Below, in pieces: positions 14,084-16,365 of a DNA stretch of 16,365 nt. Every line of letters starts with the position of its first letter. The first letter of the stretch is position 1. The position numbers and the translations under genes were made by a program. Source of the stretch: Thalassiosira profunda (Eukaryota > Bacillariophyta > Thalassiosirophyceae > Thalassiosirales > Thalassiosiraceae); assembly GCA_036939355.1 (NCBI GenBank), contig JALLAP010002164.1, positions 1 to 16,365 on the forward strand, written 5' to 3'. The notes under the pieces were generated by a model, which ran no database searches, was not told the DNA's origin, and saw only the letters and a list, made by a program, of their open reading frames with translations.

Positions 14084-15865
14084 ATGGCCCCGACTCCGGC
14101 GGCCGCGGCGCCGGCCTCCCTGCCGCGCCGCCGGCGCACCAACCACGACACGCGGCGGCGGCGGGCGCGGCGGAAGGGAACACCGCGGCGGCGGAGTGGC
14201 GACTACTCGCAGCAGGAGCGCGCGCACTGGCCGTGGCCGCACCCGTCCCCGGGCGGGTCGATGTCGCACTCGATGACCATGTCCTTTCCGGAGGCGATCC
14301 CAAACGGCTTCGACGACGGCGGGGCGTCGAAGGCGCCGATACCACGGCAATCGATGTCGACGTCGTTTGCTGACCCTTCCAAGGATGCATCTTCCATATC
14401 CGACTCGCTGGGCCTGACGATACCGACGGCGGCGTCCGCGCCGCCGCCGCCGAACCAACAATCGGGCCTGCCGCCCGCCGTTTCAGGGCCGGACAGCCCG
14501 GCGCCCACCCCGTCGCCCGTCGAGGCGTCGAACGGCCGATTACAGTTGATCCTCATCATCGTCATTGTCTCCTGCGTAGTCGCCTGCCTCGGCGCCTTGC
14601 TGTTCTTGCAAGTCAGGGTGTGGCGGAAGCTGTCACGACAACGCAAACGGCGCGCACAGCGCTCAGGGCCCGACAAGAACAGCATACTGTCAGAGGAAAG
14701 TCTGGAAAAGAGCAGTGGCGTGCCCGACGAAGACCCGGAGGCAAGGGGTCCCTTTCAGAAAGAGGAGGTGTGGCAGACGAGCGAGTCCAAAGATCCTCAG
14801 TTTTTGCCCGTGCTCGTGGAGGCTTCGGACGAGTCGGAAGAGGAGGAAGATGGCGCGGCGAGGAGCGTCCTTCGCATTAGCAACTTGGACATCACCAGCG
14901 ACGCTACTAAGGACAAAGGGCATGATGCAACCGACTCCAACCGAGCTGCGGACGAGGATGGCTCGGAGGCACCAGATTCCGCCACTTCTACAGTCGACAG
15001 CCGGGACGAGGTCAAAGCAGAAATAGCATCTCTCGTGGACGACATCACATCCAGTGGCAACGCCGACGAGCTGGAGGTGCTCCTGTTTCACCTCCGCGCG
15101 TTGAAGAGCAGGCTTGGTGATGAGGCCGACCACTCTCCTCCGGCGGCCGCGGTGGTGAGCGACACGTCCGAATCGGATCCCTCCGGCCACCCGTCTGATC
15201 CATCCGATCCATCGACGCGATCGAGCGACATGGCCGAGGCAGGTATTGACAGAGAGGCTAAAGAGGATGCAAAGGAAAAGGAAGAAGCGTTGGACACTAC
15301 AGTCACATCCGAGCAGACAGAGTTCATCGGGATGGTGGGCGAGGTGAGCGAGGCGCATCGAACGGTCCTCACAGTCCTAATGGGCCATCCTGAAAATGCC
15401 ACCAGATCACCGGCAAGCTCAAAGGCCGATGATGCGCCGGAAGGAACAGAACGGACGGAAACGGACCAATGGCGCGAGGAGGTCCAAAACGACATCCGCA
15501 CCGGCATAGAGAAGATGTGCGCCGTCCACCAGCAGATGCTCGAGCAGCACGCGATGCAGTCCGCCCCGCCCGGCACGAAGGACGAGTACTACGCCACCAT
15601 CGCGCGCGCGGCGGTACAAAGAGCAAACGCCGAGGCTAAGAAAAGTGAGCTAGAGGCGAAGCGGGCGGAGCTCGAGCTGGTGCGGCTGGAGTTGGAGTTG
15701 AAGGTGGAGGAGGCAAATTTAGACCAACATCGCGGCGCTGTCAACGTTGGCGGCGACGGCGATGAGAACGCCACGGCAAATGTGGCACACGCCAGCCAGA
15801 GCGATGGGCCAAAAGTGGAACCTACGCCGCCCCAAGTGGGGCGACGCTCGTGGCCATTTGGCTGA
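14084..15865 (+). CDS. single-pass membrane protein with acidic tail and C-terminal coiled coil
   Basis: A 593-codon single open frame. There is no signal peptide; the N-terminus is Arg-rich (RRRR clusters at 15-37) then Ser/Pro/Ala-rich and disordered. The only membrane span is residues 153-176, followed by a basic stretch (RKLSRQRKRR), so it probably inserts as a signal anchor. The tail is acidic and Ser-rich. Residues 309-345 (VKAEIASLV...LFHLRALKSRL) resemble one degenerate unit of the repeats in the gene at 8792. A mixed helical segment (410-500) precedes a coiled coil at about 504-546, with alternating E/K/R/L and the phrase ELELVRLELELKVEE. It shares layout, not clear ectodomain homology, with its two neighbours. 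Function unknown; a tether linking a membrane to a protein scaffold would fit. Later in-frame Met codons at residues 60, 64 and 66 are alternative starts. Confidence 0.78.
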   Translation: MAPTPAAAAPASLPRRRRTNHDTRRRRARRKGTPRRRSGDYSQQERAHWPWPHPSPGGSMSHSMTMSFPEAIPNGFDDGGASKAPIPRQSMSTSFADPSKDASSISDSLGLTIPTAASAPPPPNQQSGLPPAVSGPDSPAPTPSPVEASNGRLQLILIIVIVSCVVACLGALLFLQVRVWRKLSRQRKRRAQRSGPDKNSILSEESLEKSSGVPDEDPEARGPFQKEEVWQTSESKDPQFLPVLVEASDESEEEEDGAARSVLRISNLDITSDATKDKGHDATDSNRAADEDGSEAPDSATSTVDSRDEVKAEIASLVDDITSSGNADELEVLLFHLRALKSRLGDEADHSPPAAAVVSDTSESDPSGHPSDPSDPSTRSSDMAEAGIDREAKEDAKEKEEALDTTVTSEQTEFIGMVGEVSEAHRTVLTVLMGHPENATRSPASSKADDAPEGTERTETDQWREEVQNDIRTGIEKMCAVHQQMLEQHAMQSAPPGTKDEYYATIARAAVQRANAEAKKSELEAKRAELELVRLELELKVEEANLDQHRGAVNVGGDGDENATANVAHASQSDGPKVEPTPPQVGRRSWPFG

Positions 15866-16365
15866 TGACCACAAAAAGGGGTATGAAGCGGCTGGACGGA
15901 CGAAATTCATTTTGCTACAGAAAGGCTCACATGTACAAATCAAGAGTAGATAGGTAGGAAGCGAAGGTCAAGAGGATAGGAGTAGAGGATGCAAAATGGC
16001 GACGCCTGTGGTTCGGGGAGGTCCTTGTGAGGCCTCCGCTGACTGAGCAAGGCGACTTTGGTCTCAAGAAATGTGATACTCATAGATATCTAGGAATAGA
16101 GCACATTCTAAATAGATTACGAGCCCATTCTTGATTGAACAGAGAGTGGAGAGCTTATCTCCCCTCTCTCTCTTTCTGATAAGTCCTTGCTCTCTCTCTC
16201 CAACCCAAATCTCACGACTGACCTCTTGGTAGCAAAACCGTTTCTCCTACATTTGAGTACGTAGGAACCAGTATAACATCAAAGCGGCCTCTCAACTGGC
16301 CGACTGACACCTGTTTGTCAGCGGATTCTTCCGTGCAAAATCCGTCTCCAGTAACACGTGTAATT
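15866..16365. other. right-edge non-coding region
   Basis: 500 bases after the last gene with no supported coding frame. It is AT-richer and includes CT microsatellite runs at about 16162-16202 and a small hairpin TCCTAC/GTAGGA around 16245-16266. It is probably the 3' UTR followed by intergenic DNA. Confidence 0.5.
16141..16202. repeat. CT-rich microsatellite-like tract
   Basis: Two (CT)n runs, CCTCTCTCTCTTTC and CTCTCTCTCTCC, flank GATAAG. The preceding GAGAGTGGAGAG is partly complementary to them, so a hairpin is possible. It may be a core-promoter-type pyrimidine tract for a gene beyond the window, or simple slippage DNA. Confidence 0.4.

Noticed and set aside
13786..14373. 195-codon forward frame upstream of and overlapping the coiled-coil gene
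   Set aside because: No codon bias in its first half; the second half is an off-frame reading of the confident gene.

Overview
The window looks like nuclear DNA of a gene-dense, GC-rich eukaryotic microbe, most likely a photosynthetic stramenopile (ochrophyte alga). The clues are short spliceosomal introns (69-97 nt, mostly GTGAGY donors), intergenic gaps mostly under 1 kb, strong G/C preference at codon third positions, a LOV-type photoreceptor domain, a eukaryotic inward-rectifier K+ channel, and single-pass membrane proteins of a kind I remember from diatom gene catalogues (EF-hand-like ectodomain, Ser/Pro/Thr stalk, acidic tail, GREEEL repeats). The species cannot be named from sequence alone.

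Layout, left to right. 1-546: no confident gene. 547-807 (+): a possible small membrane protein. 946-3639 (-): a CLK/LAMMER-family kinase with a 550-residue RS-rich N-terminus. 4006-5199 (+, one intron): a mitochondrial-carrier-family protein of the peroxisomal PMP34 type. 5226-5927 (-): a short LOV/PAS gene with one ambiguous base (N at 5560), exactly where the photoactive-cysteine motif changes frame. 6296-8134 (+): an inward-rectifier (Kir) K+ channel whose open frame hides a stop-free 78-nt intron next to the pore helix. The carrier and the LOV gene are tail to tail; the LOV gene and the Kir gene are head to head across 368 bp.

The right half is a cluster of three related single-pass membrane proteins. 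8792-11423 (+, one intron) has a signal peptide, canonical EF-hand, Cys-rich ectodomain, membrane span, acidic tail and five tandem GREEEL repeats. 11936-13150 (-) is a shorter paralogue with the same ectodomain, span and tail signature (DDESSAPSVWS, then an Ala/Gly motif) but no repeats. 14084-15865 (+) has no recognisable ectodomain or signal peptide, but keeps the span, an acidic tail, one degenerate repeat-like unit and a C-terminal coiled coil. They look like products of local duplication followed by module loss or gain, and their function is unknown.

Two further signals cut across the genes. The palindromic hexamer TTGCAA is several times more common than composition predicts, and every one of the five inferred introns carries TGCAA on its sense strand. 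No mobile element, CRISPR array, rRNA or tRNA was recognised.
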